From contig CAVXNH010000098.1 in assembly GCA_963762885.1 (NCBI GenBank), positions 62,001-126,000 of the forward strand: a stretch of 64,000 nucleotides of DNA. The letters run 5' to 3'. Origin of the DNA: JASHVB01 sp963762885. Its GTDB lineage: Bacteria; Pseudomonadota; Alphaproteobacteria; Acetobacterales; Acetobacteraceae. Within the stretch, counting starts at the first letter, position 1, and each line of letters starts with the position of its first letter. Positions 29,690 to 39,062 of the stretch are shown in pieces. The translations under genes and the position numbers were made by a program. The notes under the pieces are model-generated. The model had not been told where the DNA came from, searched no databases, and worked only from the letters and a program-made list of their open reading frames with translations.

Positions 29690-30538
29690 TCAGCCGCCCT
29701 TCACGCCCCCCGTGGTCAGGCCAGCGACGATCTCCTTCTGCATCAGCAGGGTCAGCAGCAGCACCGGCGCCGTGACGATCAGCGCGGCAGCCGCCAGCGG
29801 TCCCCAACTGATTTGCTCGAACGTAAGAACGTTATAGACGGCGACGGGGAGGGTCCGGGTCGTGCGGCCCGCGAGAACAACCCCAAAGATGAAGTTGTTC
29901 CAGGAGAAGATGAACGCCAGAATCATCGCCACCATGATCCCCGGACGCGCCAGCGGCATCGCCACATACACGAACGCCTGCCAGATCGTGGCGCCATCGA
30001 CCAGGGCCGCTTCTTCCAGTTCTCCCGGCAGGCCTTCGAAGAATCCGATCATGATCCAGACGACGATCGGCACGGTGATGACCAGATGGGTGATAACCAA
30101 AGGCGTCAGTGTGCCGATCAGGCCAAGCCACTGAAAGAGCAGGAACAAGGGAATCAGATAGGAAAGTCCCGGGGTCACCCGAGCGATCAGAATCAGCGCC
30201 GCCGCTTTGGTGGCCTTCGCCTTGGCAATGCCATATCCCGCCGGCACACCGAACAACAACGCCAAACCCGTAGCCGAGAACGACACGATCACCGAGTTGA
30301 TCGTGTAGGTAAGAAAATCGTTCTTCTGGAACACATCGACAAAGTTCGACAATGTCGGCGGATGCGGGATGAACACCGGTGGATAGGCGGTGTTGTCCAG
30401 CTCGTTCTTCAGCGACAGCGACAGCATCCACAGGAAAAAAAGTACCGCTGGAGAAACCAGCAGCAGCACGGAAAAATACAGCCCCGCCCGACCGAACATG
30501 CGTCGGACACGATGGCGGCTCATGCCACGCCCACTCAT
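29690..30538 (-). CDS. Sugar-type ABC transporter permease (MalG-like)
   Basis: 282 residues, six predicted helices. First helix LYFSVLLLVSPAVLFFLWML; loop after helix 1 contains NTAYPPVFIPHPPTLSNFVD. EAA loop: ELEEAALVDGATIWQAFVYV. Ends with VAGLTTGGVKGG, as usual for MalG-like subunits. Its start overlaps the upstream permease stop (30535-30538, ATGA). No ATPase follows. Confidence 0.92.
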   Translation of the reverse strand: MSGRGMSRHRVRRMFGRAGLYFSVLLLVSPAVLFFLWMLSLSLKNELDNTAYPPVFIPHPPTLSNFVDVFQKNDFLTYTINSVIVSFSATGLALLFGVPAGYGIAKAKATKAAALILIARVTPGLSYLIPLFLLFQWLGLIGTLTPLVITHLVITVPIVVWIMIGFFEGLPGELEEAALVDGATIWQAFVYVAMPLARPGIMVAMILAFIFSWNNFIFGVVLAGRTTRTLPVAVYNVLTFEQISWGPLAAAALIVTAPVLLLTLLMQKEIVAGLTTGGVKGG

Positions 30539-31446
30539 CGCCAGGCCTCCCGCTGGCGAAAGCGCAGTAACAGGAGGCTGATCAGCAGGATCAGCACGAA
30601 GAACACCACCACCATGGCCGACCCATAGCCTAGATCGTAATAGGCGAACGCGGTCTGATACAGCAGGATGTTCAGGGTTTCGCTGGATGTTCCGGGTCCG
30701 CCCAGCGTGATCACGTAGATCGTATCGAATGTCTTGAGCGCATCGATCAACCGGATCACCGCGGCGACCATCAGGAACGGCCAGACCAGGGGCAGCGTGA
30801 TATGGCGAAACATCTGCCAGGCGCTGGCGCCATCCAGGATCGCCGCCTCATACGGATCCTGTGGCAAGCTGGCGATGCCGCCAAGCACGATCAACATGAC
30901 AAGCGGAGTCCACTGCCACGTTTCGACCATCACCAGCGTGGGGATCACCGTTGAACTGTCGTAGACCCAACTCGACGGCGGCAGCCCGACCGTGGACAGC
31001 AGATAATTGAGCACGCCCAACTGCGGGTGGAACATCATGGTCCACACCAGGGCAATGGCGACCGGCGTCGCCATCATCGGCAGCACGAACAGTGTCCTTG
31101 CCAGACCGCGGAACTTGAAATTCGAGGCGAAGCAGACCGCCGCCCAAACCCCCAGCAGCAGCGGGGCCAACACCGATGCAACGGTGAACTCCAGTGTCCG
31201 GATCACCGCCCACCGGAAGCGATCGTCGTCCAGCATCTTGGCATAATTGGCCATGCCAACGAACGGTGTTGCGCCGGTGACCTTCCAGTCGTGCACCGAC
31301 ATGTACAGCGTGAAGGTCCAGGGAAACAGAATCACGGCGAGAACGATCACCGCGGCCGGAACCGCGAACATCCAATAGCGGCGGGCGTAGGCGCGCCCTC
31401 GCGGCACGGCAATCGGAAGCATGGTCGTTGCGACAGTCGTGCTCAT
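30535..31446 (-). CDS. Sugar-type ABC transporter permease (MalF/UgpA-like)
   Basis: 303 residues. First gene of the operon. Helix 1 WMFAVPAAVIVLAVILFPWT, then FTLYMSVHDWKVTGATPFVG, the standard MalF-like opening. EAA loop: PYEAAILDGASAWQMFRHIT. LGGPGTSSETLNILLYQTAF lies near the end. Works with the overlapping MalG-like partner and the binding protein downstream. The 110-bp region upstream, shared with the tail of the thioesterase gene, should hold the promoter. Confidence 0.92.
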   Translation of the reverse strand: MSTTVATTMLPIAVPRGRAYARRYWMFAVPAAVIVLAVILFPWTFTLYMSVHDWKVTGATPFVGMANYAKMLDDDRFRWAVIRTLEFTVASVLAPLLLGVWAAVCFASNFKFRGLARTLFVLPMMATPVAIALVWTMMFHPQLGVLNYLLSTVGLPPSSWVYDSSTVIPTLVMVETWQWTPLVMLIVLGGIASLPQDPYEAAILDGASAWQMFRHITLPLVWPFLMVAAVIRLIDALKTFDTIYVITLGGPGTSSETLNILLYQTAFAYYDLGYGSAMVVVFFVLILLISLLLLRFRQREAWR

Positions 31447-31556
31447 TGGTTCGCCCGGTTGCGTGCCAGCCGTCTCGGCACGAGGCCCCTTGCGGCTGGC
31501 CGGGCTTATAGGGCGTTCGCTCTGGGGACGGAAGGCGGCTACCCGATGTCATTGCG

Positions 31557-32027
31557 CTATGGCAGCTCTATCCGTCGTCCAACTCCGGCCGGCAACGGCC
31601 GATCCCCTTGCGTCCGCAGCGCCGCCTCGATCGCCGCTAACCTATCCGGCGGGAATGGCGCCACGCGCCGCACGCGCATGTCGATGTGCAGCGCCAGCAG
31701 TTGCTGCGCTGCAACGCGATGGCCGTCAACGGCGTGGAACATTTCATGAAAGTAGTGTAGCCGCTTGGTATCGACACCGAGCAGGGTGGTGGCGACACGC
31801 AATTCCTCGCCGACTTGGACCTCGCGTTCGTACAGCGTGTGCGTTTCGGCGGTGAAACAGGAATTGCCCGTTGCTTCGCGATACGCATTGCCGATACCCA
31901 GTGCGTCGTACAGCCGATCCGTCCCCAGATCGAAGACCACCACGTAGTAGGCTAGGTTCATGTGGCCGTTGGAGTCGATCCACTCCGGCCGCACGCTATC
32001 CGTATATTCCACGATGTATTGGCTCAT
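31557..32027 (-). CDS. Hot-dog fold thioesterase
   Basis: 156 residues. Acyl-CoA thioesterase of the 4-hydroxybenzoyl-CoA thioesterase type: VRPEWIDSNGHMNLAYYVVV carries the conserved Asp and the GHMN turn, then GNSCFTAETHTLYEREVQVG and KRLHYFHEMFHAVDGHRVAA. ATG 32027 is chosen because the fold begins there; the longer frame is antisense to the MFS gene. Divergent from the MFS gene with about 60 bp between starts. Confidence 0.87.
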   Translation of the reverse strand: MSQYIVEYTDSVRPEWIDSNGHMNLAYYVVVFDLGTDRLYDALGIGNAYREATGNSCFTAETHTLYEREVQVGEELRVATTLLGVDTKRLHYFHEMFHAVDGHRVAAQQLLALHIDMRVRRVAPFPPDRLAAIEAALRTQGDRPLPAGVGRRIELP

Positions 32028-32085
32028 GACCCCAAGCTTGTTCACGGGACGGCATAGGGTCAAGCTGCGCGTGGACACGGACCAG

Positions 32086-33504
32086 ATGATTCGCATCCAC
32101 CAGGCAGCCGGGCGGACCGGACAAGCGGAGTCCGCCGCCGACGGGCTGCCGCCGAGCGAGCGCTGGCGCGCTATGCTCGCCGTCGCCATCGCGGTCAGCA
32201 TGTCGGTGCTGGTGACCTCGATCGCCAACATCGCCCTGCCCACCATCGCCCGCGACATGCACGCCAGCCCCTCCGCATCGATCTGGGTGGTGAATGCCTA
32301 CCAGCTTGCGGTGACGGTGACGCTGCTGCCGTTCGCCTCGATGGGCGACATCTACGGCCATCGCAAAGTCTATTTCTGGGGCCTCGCTGTCTACACCGCT
32401 GCGTCGCTGCTGTGCGCCACCGCCACCACGCTGCCGCTGCTGGTGATCGCCCGCGTGCTGCAAGGTATCGGCGGCGCGGGCATCATGAGCGTGAACGGGG
32501 CGCTGGTCCGCTTCATCTATCCGCGTGCCATGCTGGGGCGCGGCATCGGCTTCAATGCCCTGATCGTCGCAGGTTCTTCGGCAGCCGGTCCGTCGGTCGC
32601 CGCCGCGGTAATGTCGGTCGCCTCCTGGCCGTGGTTGTTCGCGCTGCAAGTGCCCGCCGGGGTGCTGTCAATGGTGCTCGCCGCACGCTTTCTCCCCCGC
32701 ACGCCGCTGGCATCGCATCCGTTCGATCCGCTCAGTGCAGTGCTCAACGCGATCACCTTCGGTCTGTTCATCGCCGCTTTGGATGGCGTCGCACGCGGGC
32801 AGCGCGCCTTGCTTGTATTGCTGGAGTTGGCAGTCAGCGTCGCGGTCGGCACGGTCTTCTGGCGCCGCCAGCTCACCCTGCGAGCGCCGATGCTGCCGGT
32901 CGATCTGTTCCGTCTGCCGGTCTTCAGCCTGTCGGTGGCAACAGCAATCTGCGCCCACGGTGCGCAGATGATCGCCTTCATCGCCCTGCCGTTCTATTTT
33001 CAATACGTCGCCGGTATGTCGCCGATCGAAATCGGCGTGCTCATCACGCCCTGGCCGGCTGCATTGGTGGTGATGGCGCCGATCGCGGGGCGCCTGGCGG
33101 ATCGCCATTCCGCCGGATTGCTCGGCGCGTTCGGTCTGGCCGTGATGTGCGCCGGCCTGTTGCTGGTACTGTTCCTGCCGACGCCGGCGACGCGGTTGGA
33201 TGTCGCCTGGCGGCTGGCAGTGTGCGGCGTCGGCTTCGGGTTTTTTCAATCTCCCAACAACCGGCTGATGATCGCCAGCGCGCCACGCGAGCGCGCCGGG
33301 GCCGGCAGCGGCATGTTGTCCACCTCACGATTGCTCGGACAGACCACGGGCAGCGCGCTGGTGGCGGTGGTGTTCGGGCTGACGCATGGCGGACCGGATG
33401 GCATACTGCTTGGCACACGGGTCGCCATCGGCATGGCGGCAAGCTTCGCCGCGCTGGCGATGGTGCTGAGTTCGTTGCGAGTTCGGCAGCCGCAGAACGT
33501 GTAG
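32086..33504 (+). CDS. MFS drug:proton antiporter (DHA2, 14-helix type)
   Basis: 472 residues from ATG 32086; a GTG at 32071 would add five. Helix 1 with SVLVTSIANIALPTIARDM (motif D1-like), WVVNAYQLAVTVTLLPFASM, GDIYGHRKVYFWGLAVYTAA (motif A), RVLQGIGGAGIMSVNGALVR (motif B). The two central extra helices put it in DHA2. Exports drugs or metabolites with the proton gradient. Divergent thioesterase upstream; a palindrome lies after the stop. Confidence 0.9.
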   Translation: MIRIHQAAGRTGQAESAADGLPPSERWRAMLAVAIAVSMSVLVTSIANIALPTIARDMHASPSASIWVVNAYQLAVTVTLLPFASMGDIYGHRKVYFWGLAVYTAASLLCATATTLPLLVIARVLQGIGGAGIMSVNGALVRFIYPRAMLGRGIGFNALIVAGSSAAGPSVAAAVMSVASWPWLFALQVPAGVLSMVLAARFLPRTPLASHPFDPLSAVLNAITFGLFIAALDGVARGQRALLVLLELAVSVAVGTVFWRRQLTLRAPMLPVDLFRLPVFSLSVATAICAHGAQMIAFIALPFYFQYVAGMSPIEIGVLITPWPAALVVMAPIAGRLADRHSAGLLGAFGLAVMCAGLLLVLFLPTPATRLDVAWRLAVCGVGFGFFQSPNNRLMIASAPRERAGAGSGMLSTSRLLGQTTGSALVAVVFGLTHGGPDGILLGTRVAIGMAASFAALAMVLSSLRVRQPQNV

Positions 33505-33530
33505 AGGCTTGTACGGACGCTGCGCCTTCC

Positions 33531-33568
33531 CGTCATTGCGAAGCGCACCGCTCCTCGCAATGACAGGG
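33531..33568. repeat. REP-like palindrome between convergent genes
   Basis: GTCATTGCGAAGCG and CGCTCCTCGCAATGAC form an imperfect hairpin with a short loop between the convergent MFS and LLM genes. It has the look of the very common GTCATTGCGA repeats of proteobacteria. May terminate both transcripts. Confidence 0.7.
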
Positions 33569-33578
33569 GAAGTCGGCG

Positions 33579-34403
33579 CTACAGGCCCTCACCGCAACGC
33601 CACACCCGCTCTGTCGTCGCCATATACGTTTCGATATCGCGATCCTCCGGCGCCACCATAACATGCTGCACGCCGGCTTCCTTGTAGGCCGCAAACCTGC
33701 CGCGCAACTCCCCGACATTCTCCGCGCTGCAACCGATGCGCAGGGAAATCGTGAAACCCGCATCCGGCCGCTCGGCTCGCAATCGTTGCACAACCGCCGC
33801 CGCTTCCTCCGGAGCGACGCGGCTGCCATGCCAGCCATCCAGCCGCAGCGCGCGCTTGATCGCCGCGTCGGACGAACCGCCGATCCAGATCGGAATGGGC
33901 GCACACGGCTGCGGCTGCATCCGCATCGTATCCACCTTGGCTTCGATCCAGCGTGTCGGGAACGTCACCGGATCGTCGTTCCACACCGCGCGCATCAGCG
34001 CGATACCCTCGTCCATGCGGCGGCCGCGCTCATGGAACGGCACGCCGAGTGCGTTGAACTCCGCCTCCATCCAGCCGACACCGGCGCCCAGGATCAGCCG
34101 GCCTTGCGAAAGGTTCTGCAACGTCGCCAGTTCCTTCGCCAGCGGCAGAGGATGCCGCATCGGCAGCACCAGCACGCTGGTGCCGAGCCGCACGCGCTGC
34201 GTGCACGCCGCCGCCCAGGTCAGCGTCAGCACCGGGTCCCAGAAATTCGGCGACGGCGGATACTTGGCATCCTTTGGCACGATGATGTGTTCGCTGACCC
34301 ACACATCCGCGAAGCCCAATTGCTCCGCCTGCATGGCGACGCGACGAATTGAATCAGGACCGGCCTTGCGGCCGATATGCGGCAGATGGATGCCGAGTTG
34401 CAT
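33579..34403 (-). CDS. LLM-class (luciferase-like) F420- or FMN-dependent oxidoreductase
   Basis: 274 residues, TIM-barrel monooxygenase/reductase fold. Hallmarks: QAEQLGFADVWVSEHIIVPK, VRLGTSVLVLPMRHPLPLAK, LSQGRLILGAGVGWMEAEFN, APIPIWIGGSSDAAIKRALR. The pattern matches the TIGR03619-type F420-dependent group. GGGAGG stands seven bases before ATG 34403. Cofactor identity (F420 or FMN) cannot be settled from sequence alone. Divergent from the SsuA-like binding protein. Confidence 0.88.
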   Translation of the reverse strand: MQLGIHLPHIGRKAGPDSIRRVAMQAEQLGFADVWVSEHIIVPKDAKYPPSPNFWDPVLTLTWAAACTQRVRLGTSVLVLPMRHPLPLAKELATLQNLSQGRLILGAGVGWMEAEFNALGVPFHERGRRMDEGIALMRAVWNDDPVTFPTRWIEAKVDTMRMQPQPCAPIPIWIGGSSDAAIKRALRLDGWHGSRVAPEEAAAVVQRLRAERPDAGFTISLRIGCSAENVGELRGRFAAYKEAGVQHVMVAPEDRDIETYMATTERVWRCGEGL

Positions 34404-34532
34404 GTCCGTGCCTCCCATTCCAGTTGCCCCGACGGTGGCGCGTTCCGTGGGCGGCGTCCAGCGCGCTTGACAGGCCACGCCGGGAACCGGAGACACATCG
34501 CGAAGGTAACGTCCTCGATCGGGAGACCACGC

Positions 34533-35534
34533 ATGAAGACGACCGCGGCTCTTGTCGCAATCTCGTTGCTATGGGGCATCGGTGCCGCGCGCGCCCAGGT
34601 GCCGGAGGTCCGCATCGCCCGGCAGTACTCGATGGGCTATCTCCAGTTCAACGTGATCGACCATGAAAAGCTGATCCAGAAGCATGCAGCGGCGCTGGGT
34701 ATTCCCGACGTGAAGGTGACGCTGCTGCGCATGAACGGCCCCACCGCGATGAACGATGGGCTGCTGTCGGATTCGGTGGACCTCGTCGGCGGCAGCCCGC
34801 ACGGCATGTTGACGATCTGGAGCAAAACGCGCGGCACGCCGCAGGAGGTGCGTGCGATCAGCGCCCTGGTGACGCTGCCGTTCGCCATCACCTCGCGCGA
34901 TCCGACGATCAAGACGACCGCCGACCTCGATCGGTGCAAGAAGATTCCGGTGCCGTCGGTGAAGGTGTCCGGGCCGGCCGTGGCGATCGAGATGGCAGCC
35001 GTGCAACTTTACGGCCTGAAGGAGTTCGCGCGGTTCGATCCGATGACCATGACGATGTCGCCGGCGGACGCTACGATTGCGCTACTGACCGGCAGCGGCG
35101 ACGTGAACTGCACGGTCGCTCTGCCACCCTATCTGCAACAGCAGCTCGAACATCCCGAGATCCACGTGGTGGCGAACTCGTTCGACGTCATGGGCGGCCC
35201 GAACACCTACACGGTCGCCTACACCACGAAACGCTTCCACGACCGCGATCCGAGGTTGGCGCAGGCGGTTTATGAGGCGTTGCAGGAAGCGACGGATCGC
35301 GTCAGCCATGACGTGCGCTCCGCCGCGCGCTATTGGATCGAGGACAGCGATTCCAAACTGACCGAGGATTTCGTCACCGCGGCCGGCAGCGGACCGCAGG
35401 TGCATTGGACGATGGTGCCGGAGAAGACGATGGCCGACGCCGATTTCATGGCCTCGGTCGGCACCATCAAGGTGAAGCCGGCGTCGTGGAAGGATTATTT
35501 CTTTCCGGAGGCGTACGGACTGCCGGGAAGCTGA
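34533..35534 (+). CDS. SsuA/NMT1-type ABC substrate-binding protein
   Basis: 333 residues. Sec signal peptide MKTTAALVAISLLWGIGAAR, cleaved near ARAQ. Mature part: VRIARQYSMGYLQFNVIDHE, LLSDSVDLVGGSPHGMLTIW, FAITSRDPTIKTTADLDR, TYTVAYTTKRFHDRDPRLAQ. Such proteins bind sulfonates, nitrate, taurine, thiamine precursors or aromatic acids. No permease or ATPase is next to it, making it the second orphan receptor in the window. GGGAGA precedes ATG 34533. Confidence 0.88.
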   Translation: MKTTAALVAISLLWGIGAARAQVPEVRIARQYSMGYLQFNVIDHEKLIQKHAAALGIPDVKVTLLRMNGPTAMNDGLLSDSVDLVGGSPHGMLTIWSKTRGTPQEVRAISALVTLPFAITSRDPTIKTTADLDRCKKIPVPSVKVSGPAVAIEMAAVQLYGLKEFARFDPMTMTMSPADATIALLTGSGDVNCTVALPPYLQQQLEHPEIHVVANSFDVMGGPNTYTVAYTTKRFHDRDPRLAQAVYEALQEATDRVSHDVRSAARYWIEDSDSKLTEDFVTAAGSGPQVHWTMVPEKTMADADFMASVGTIKVKPASWKDYFFPEAYGLPGS

Positions 35535-35556
35535 TTTCCTAAGTCGTGCCGATGCC

Positions 35557-35646
35557 CAACGTCATGCCGGCGGAGGCCGGCATCCACGACTGTGCCGCGC
35601 GCTCGAAGGCAAGTCGTGGATGCCGACCTTCGTCGGCATGACGTTG
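35557..35646. repeat. Long palindromic element between convergent genes
   Basis: Two arms of about 35 bp, CAACGTCATGCCGGC...ATCCACGACT and AGTCGTGGAT...GTCGGCATGACGTTG, each with its own small hairpin, joined by an 18-bp loop. Same family as the element at 41648 and as the unit of the tandem array at 14457. Placed where two genes converge. Confidence 0.85.
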
Positions 35647-35655
35647 GGGGGCGCT

Positions 35656-36861
35656 TCAAATCACCCCTTTCTCCCGCAACGCCTTCACCGCCGCGTCGTC
35701 CAGCTTCAGCCGTTCGCGCAGCACCGCTTCTGTGTGCTCTCCCAGTAACGGCGGCGGCAGGCGATAGGTCGGGGGGGTTTCCGACAAACGCACCGGGTTG
35801 GCGATCATCTTCATCGTTTCACCGGACGTGTGCCGCATCTCCACCACGGCACCGCGCGCCACCACCTGCGGATCGGCGAATACTTCGGAAAGCTTGTTGA
35901 TTGGGCCACAGCCGATCTTCAGGGCCTCGAGCTTGTCCACCCACCACGTCGTCGCGTGCTGCCGCATCACCGGAGTCAGCGTATCGGTGACCAATTGCCG
36001 ATTGCTCACCCGCGCCGCGTTGGTGGCGAAGCGCTGATCCTCCAACAAATGCGTCAAAGCGAACGCCTCGCAGAACCGCTTGAATGTCGGGTCGTTGCCG
36101 ATCGACAGCACGATGTGCCCGTCCTCGGTCGGAAACACCTGGTACGGCACGATGTTCGGATGCTGGTTGCCCAGCCGCTCCGGGTTTTCCCCCGTTGCAA
36201 GGTAGTTCATGCCCTGGTTGGCCAGCCACGCCACATGCGTATCCAGCATGCCGATATCGATCCGCTGGCCGATGCCGGTCGCATCACGATGCCGCAGCGC
36301 CGCCAGCACGCCGATGCACCCGTACAGCCCGGCGAACAAATCCGCCACCGGCACGCCGACCTTCTGCGGCAGCCCATCCGGCTCGCCGGTCAGGCTCATT
36401 ACCCCGCCCATGGCCTGGATCAGCGAATCGTACCCCGGCCGCGGCGCATACGGCCCGGTCTGCCCGAACCCGGTGATGGAGCAATAGATCAGCCGCGGAA
36501 ACTTCGCGTGCACTTGCTCGTAGCCCAGACCGTACTTGGCCAGCGCGCCGACCTTGAAATTCTCCACCAGGATGTCGCTCTCAGCGATCAGCCGCAGCGC
36601 AAGTGCCTGTCCCTCCGGCTTCGCGATATCCAGCGTGACGGACCGCTTGTTGCGGTTCACCCCGACGAAATACGCGCTCTCCTTGGTTTCAGGCATGTAG
36701 GGCGGAGCGAAGCCGCGGGTATCGTCACCGGCCCCCGGGCGCTCGATCTTGATCACGTCGGCGCCGAGATCGCCCAGCATCTGCACGCAGGTCGGCCCCG
36801 CCAGCACGCGCGTCAGGTCGAAAACGCGCAGGCCCGCCAGAGGGCCGGTCGATTCGGTCAT
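35656..36861 (-). CDS. CaiB/BaiF (class III) CoA-transferase
   Basis: 401 residues. Moves CoA between organic acids. Hallmarks: LAGLRVFDLTRVLAGPTCVQ, LGDLGADVIKIERPGAGDDT, YFVGVNRNKRSVTLDI, ESDILVENFKVGALAKYGLG, ITGFGQTGPYAPRPGYDSLI. The nucleophilic aspartate is that of IDIGMLDTHVAWL near residue 193. Substrate unknown; formyl-, carnitine- and succinate-hydroxymethylglutarate-type members share these motifs. Divergent from the MFS gene. Confidence 0.92.
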   Translation of the reverse strand: MTESTGPLAGLRVFDLTRVLAGPTCVQMLGDLGADVIKIERPGAGDDTRGFAPPYMPETKESAYFVGVNRNKRSVTLDIAKPEGQALALRLIAESDILVENFKVGALAKYGLGYEQVHAKFPRLIYCSITGFGQTGPYAPRPGYDSLIQAMGGVMSLTGEPDGLPQKVGVPVADLFAGLYGCIGVLAALRHRDATGIGQRIDIGMLDTHVAWLANQGMNYLATGENPERLGNQHPNIVPYQVFPTEDGHIVLSIGNDPTFKRFCEAFALTHLLEDQRFATNAARVSNRQLVTDTLTPVMRQHATTWWVDKLEALKIGCGPINKLSEVFADPQVVARGAVVEMRHTSGETMKMIANPVRLSETPPTYRLPPPLLGEHTEAVLRERLKLDDAAVKALREKGVI

Positions 36862-36979
36862 GCAACTCACTCCGCTTGCCCGGGACAATGGTCCGGGTCC
36901 ATACAATCTGCCGCTTATAAGTCGCCTGCCGGCCACAGCAAAACCGGCAGCGGCAGACCTTTGGAGGAAACCGCCGGCA

Positions 36980-38233
36980 ATGCCGGAGTCCAGGACACCG
37001 CTCCGCCACGGCGAGAGCATCGAGGGGCCGCGTTCCTGGATCGCCGCCTGTCTCACGCTGGCCATTCTCTCGGTCGGCTACAGTGCGCCCTTGCTCGTGG
37101 TCGTCGGGCTCAAGCCGATCCAGGCCACGCTGACATCGGACCGTTCCGTGATCGCGCTGGCCGGAGCGCTGGTCTGGGTCGGCACCGGGCTGGGCGGCAT
37201 CCTGATGGGCTGGGTCGCCGACCGCATCGGCATCCGAGCCACCACCAGCATCGGCGCAGCCATGACGGCCTTCGGCCTGGCGCTCTCGGCCACCGGCAAC
37301 ATCTGGGCATTGTATATCGGCCACGGCCTGTTCATGGGCTTCCTCGGCAACGGCGCCCTCTACGCTCCCCTGCTCATCTACATCAGCCGCTGGTTCGATC
37401 GCCGGCGCGGCACCGCGCTGGCGCTGATTTCGTCCGGCCAATACATCGCCGGCATCGTCTGGCCATCGGTGTTCGAGCGCGGGATCGAACGGTTCGGCTG
37501 GCAGGCATCCATGCTCGGCTTCGCCGCCGCGACGCTGGCACTGATCCTGCCGATGACCCTGTTCGCGCTGGCCCCGGCGCCCGAACCACTGGTGTCGTCG
37601 CTACCGGTTGGCCGCGGGACCAGGGCGGCCCAGGTGCTGGGGTTGCCACCAAACGTGGCGCAGGCGCTGCTATGCCTGGCCGGCTTCCTTTGCTGCGTCC
37701 CTATGGCGATGCCGTCGTCGCACCTGGTGGCGTTGTGCAGCGATCTCGGCATCGCGCCCACGCAGGGCGCGGCGATGCTCTCCGTGATGCTGGGCTGCGC
37801 CTTCGTGACGCGGCAATTCTGGGGCTGGTTCGGCGACCGCTTCGGCGGGTTGCGGGCAGTGCTGGCCGGTTCGGCGTGCCAGGCCGTCGCGATCGCCTGC
37901 TTCATGGTGACGCAGAACGAGGCCGGGCTGTTCGCTGTCGCCGCCGGCTACGGGCTCGGCTTCTCCGGCATCGTCCCGTCCTATGTGCTGGCGGTCCGTG
38001 ACCTGTTCCCCCCATCCGAGGCAGCCTGGCGCGTGCCGACGCTGCTGTTCACCGCGATGTGCGGCATGGCGTGCGGAAGCTGGCTGGCCGGCGCGCTGTA
38101 CGATCATTTCGGCTTCTACGCCCCGGCGTTTGGTTCGGGCGTGGTGTTCAACCTGGCCAATCTCATCGTCGTGGGCTCGCTGGTGCTGCGCCAGCAACGA
38201 GGACAACGGATGACTTTCGCCGCTGCGGAGTGA
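36980..38233 (+). CDS. MFS transporter (oxalate/formate or monocarboxylate type)
   Basis: 417 residues, twelve helices. GGILMGWVADRIGIRATTSI is motif A; IGHGLFMGFLGNGALYAPLL and the RWFDRRRGTALALISSGQYI loop are typical of the OFA/MCT branch. C-half: FGWFGDR-like WGWFGDRFGGLRAVLAG, YGLGFSGIVPSYVLAVRDLF. Suited to import of a carboxylate handled by the divergent CoA-transferase; this link is inferred. GGAGG lies 12 bases before ATG 36980. Confidence 0.9.
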   Translation: MPESRTPLRHGESIEGPRSWIAACLTLAILSVGYSAPLLVVVGLKPIQATLTSDRSVIALAGALVWVGTGLGGILMGWVADRIGIRATTSIGAAMTAFGLALSATGNIWALYIGHGLFMGFLGNGALYAPLLIYISRWFDRRRGTALALISSGQYIAGIVWPSVFERGIERFGWQASMLGFAAATLALILPMTLFALAPAPEPLVSSLPVGRGTRAAQVLGLPPNVAQALLCLAGFLCCVPMAMPSSHLVALCSDLGIAPTQGAAMLSVMLGCAFVTRQFWGWFGDRFGGLRAVLAGSACQAVAIACFMVTQNEAGLFAVAAGYGLGFSGIVPSYVLAVRDLFPPSEAAWRVPTLLFTAMCGMACGSWLAGALYDHFGFYAPAFGSGVVFNLANLIVVGSLVLRQQRGQRMTFAAAE

Positions 38234-38454
38234 CGCGTCGCCCCCCGCCCCCCTCATTGTTAGGGTAGAAGGCCCCACGGCATCGCGTGCCGCACTTGGG
38301 ACTTGTCGAGGAATAATCGCATCATCGACGGACGCACTACTGCGCCCCGTGTCATGGCCGGCGAAGGCCGTAAGCGCCCGGTCCGCCGCGTGTAGAAATC
38401 CCGTCGGGAACCTCCGAGACTTGTGTCCCCTTGAGTGGCCTTTCTGACGCTCCA

Positions 38455-39047
38455 GCAGGAGGTTCGGATATTGCTCGTGCGGCAACACGATGTTGAGCCC
38501 GACCGAGCGCGCGCCCCGATCATGCGCGCCGCGACTGGCCGCCGCCATGATGCCGGGACCGCCGCCGGTCATCACCACGATGCGTCCGCCGGGTGCACGC
38601 TGGCCGGCGGCGCCGATCAGCCGGCCTAGCGCGCGGGCCTCATCGTAATAGCGGCTGTTGGCGAGGACGCGTTGCGCGATCGCCAGGCGTTGGTGCAGCG
38701 CGGCGTTCCGCGGATCGGCTTGCAGCGCCGTGCGGGCGGCTTCGACAGCTTGCCGTGCGACGCCATGCTCTGGGATACGCGTGCCGCCGGACACGACGAT
38801 GGTGTGGGCAACGCCGTGATCCTGAAGTATCCGTTCCGCCTTGGCGTAGTCGAGTTGCAGGCGCACGCCGCGGGTTTCGTCGCCCACCAGGAAGTCGAGG
38901 TCGCGGTCGGCCTCGCGATAGCTTGGGACTGTCGAGAATGGCGCGAACGGCGTCCGGCGCCTGCGGGTCTTCGTCGGGAGGTTTCGGCCGATGCCCGCGC
39001 AGCGGACGCTGACGCCGGTCGGGATGGGCCGGCGGCGGCTTTGCCAT
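38455..39047 (-). pseudogene. Broken LOG-family (Rossmann nucleotide-binding) gene
   Basis: LOG proteins cleave nucleotide monophosphates at the glycosidic bond. Seen here: READRDLDFLVGDETRGVRL, VVSGGTRIPEHGVARQAVEA, RIVVMTGGGPGIMAAASRGA (the GGGPG motif), RSVGLNIVLPHEQYPN. The frame breaks near 38930 (one extra A before AGCTATCGCG), and similarity ends near 38455 before the catalytic PGGxGTxxE segment, with unrelated sequence after it. Start ATG 39047 lies 16 bases after the hydrogenase protease gene. The missing catalytic half makes this a true pseudogene, unlike the single-indel genes. Confidence 0.75.
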
Positions 39048-39062
39048 GTGGTTCTGTTTTTT

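Noticed and set aside
35830..38001. Plus-strand 723-codon frame spanning the CoA-transferase and MFS genes
   Set aside because: Antisense first and out of frame later; an artefact of high GC content.
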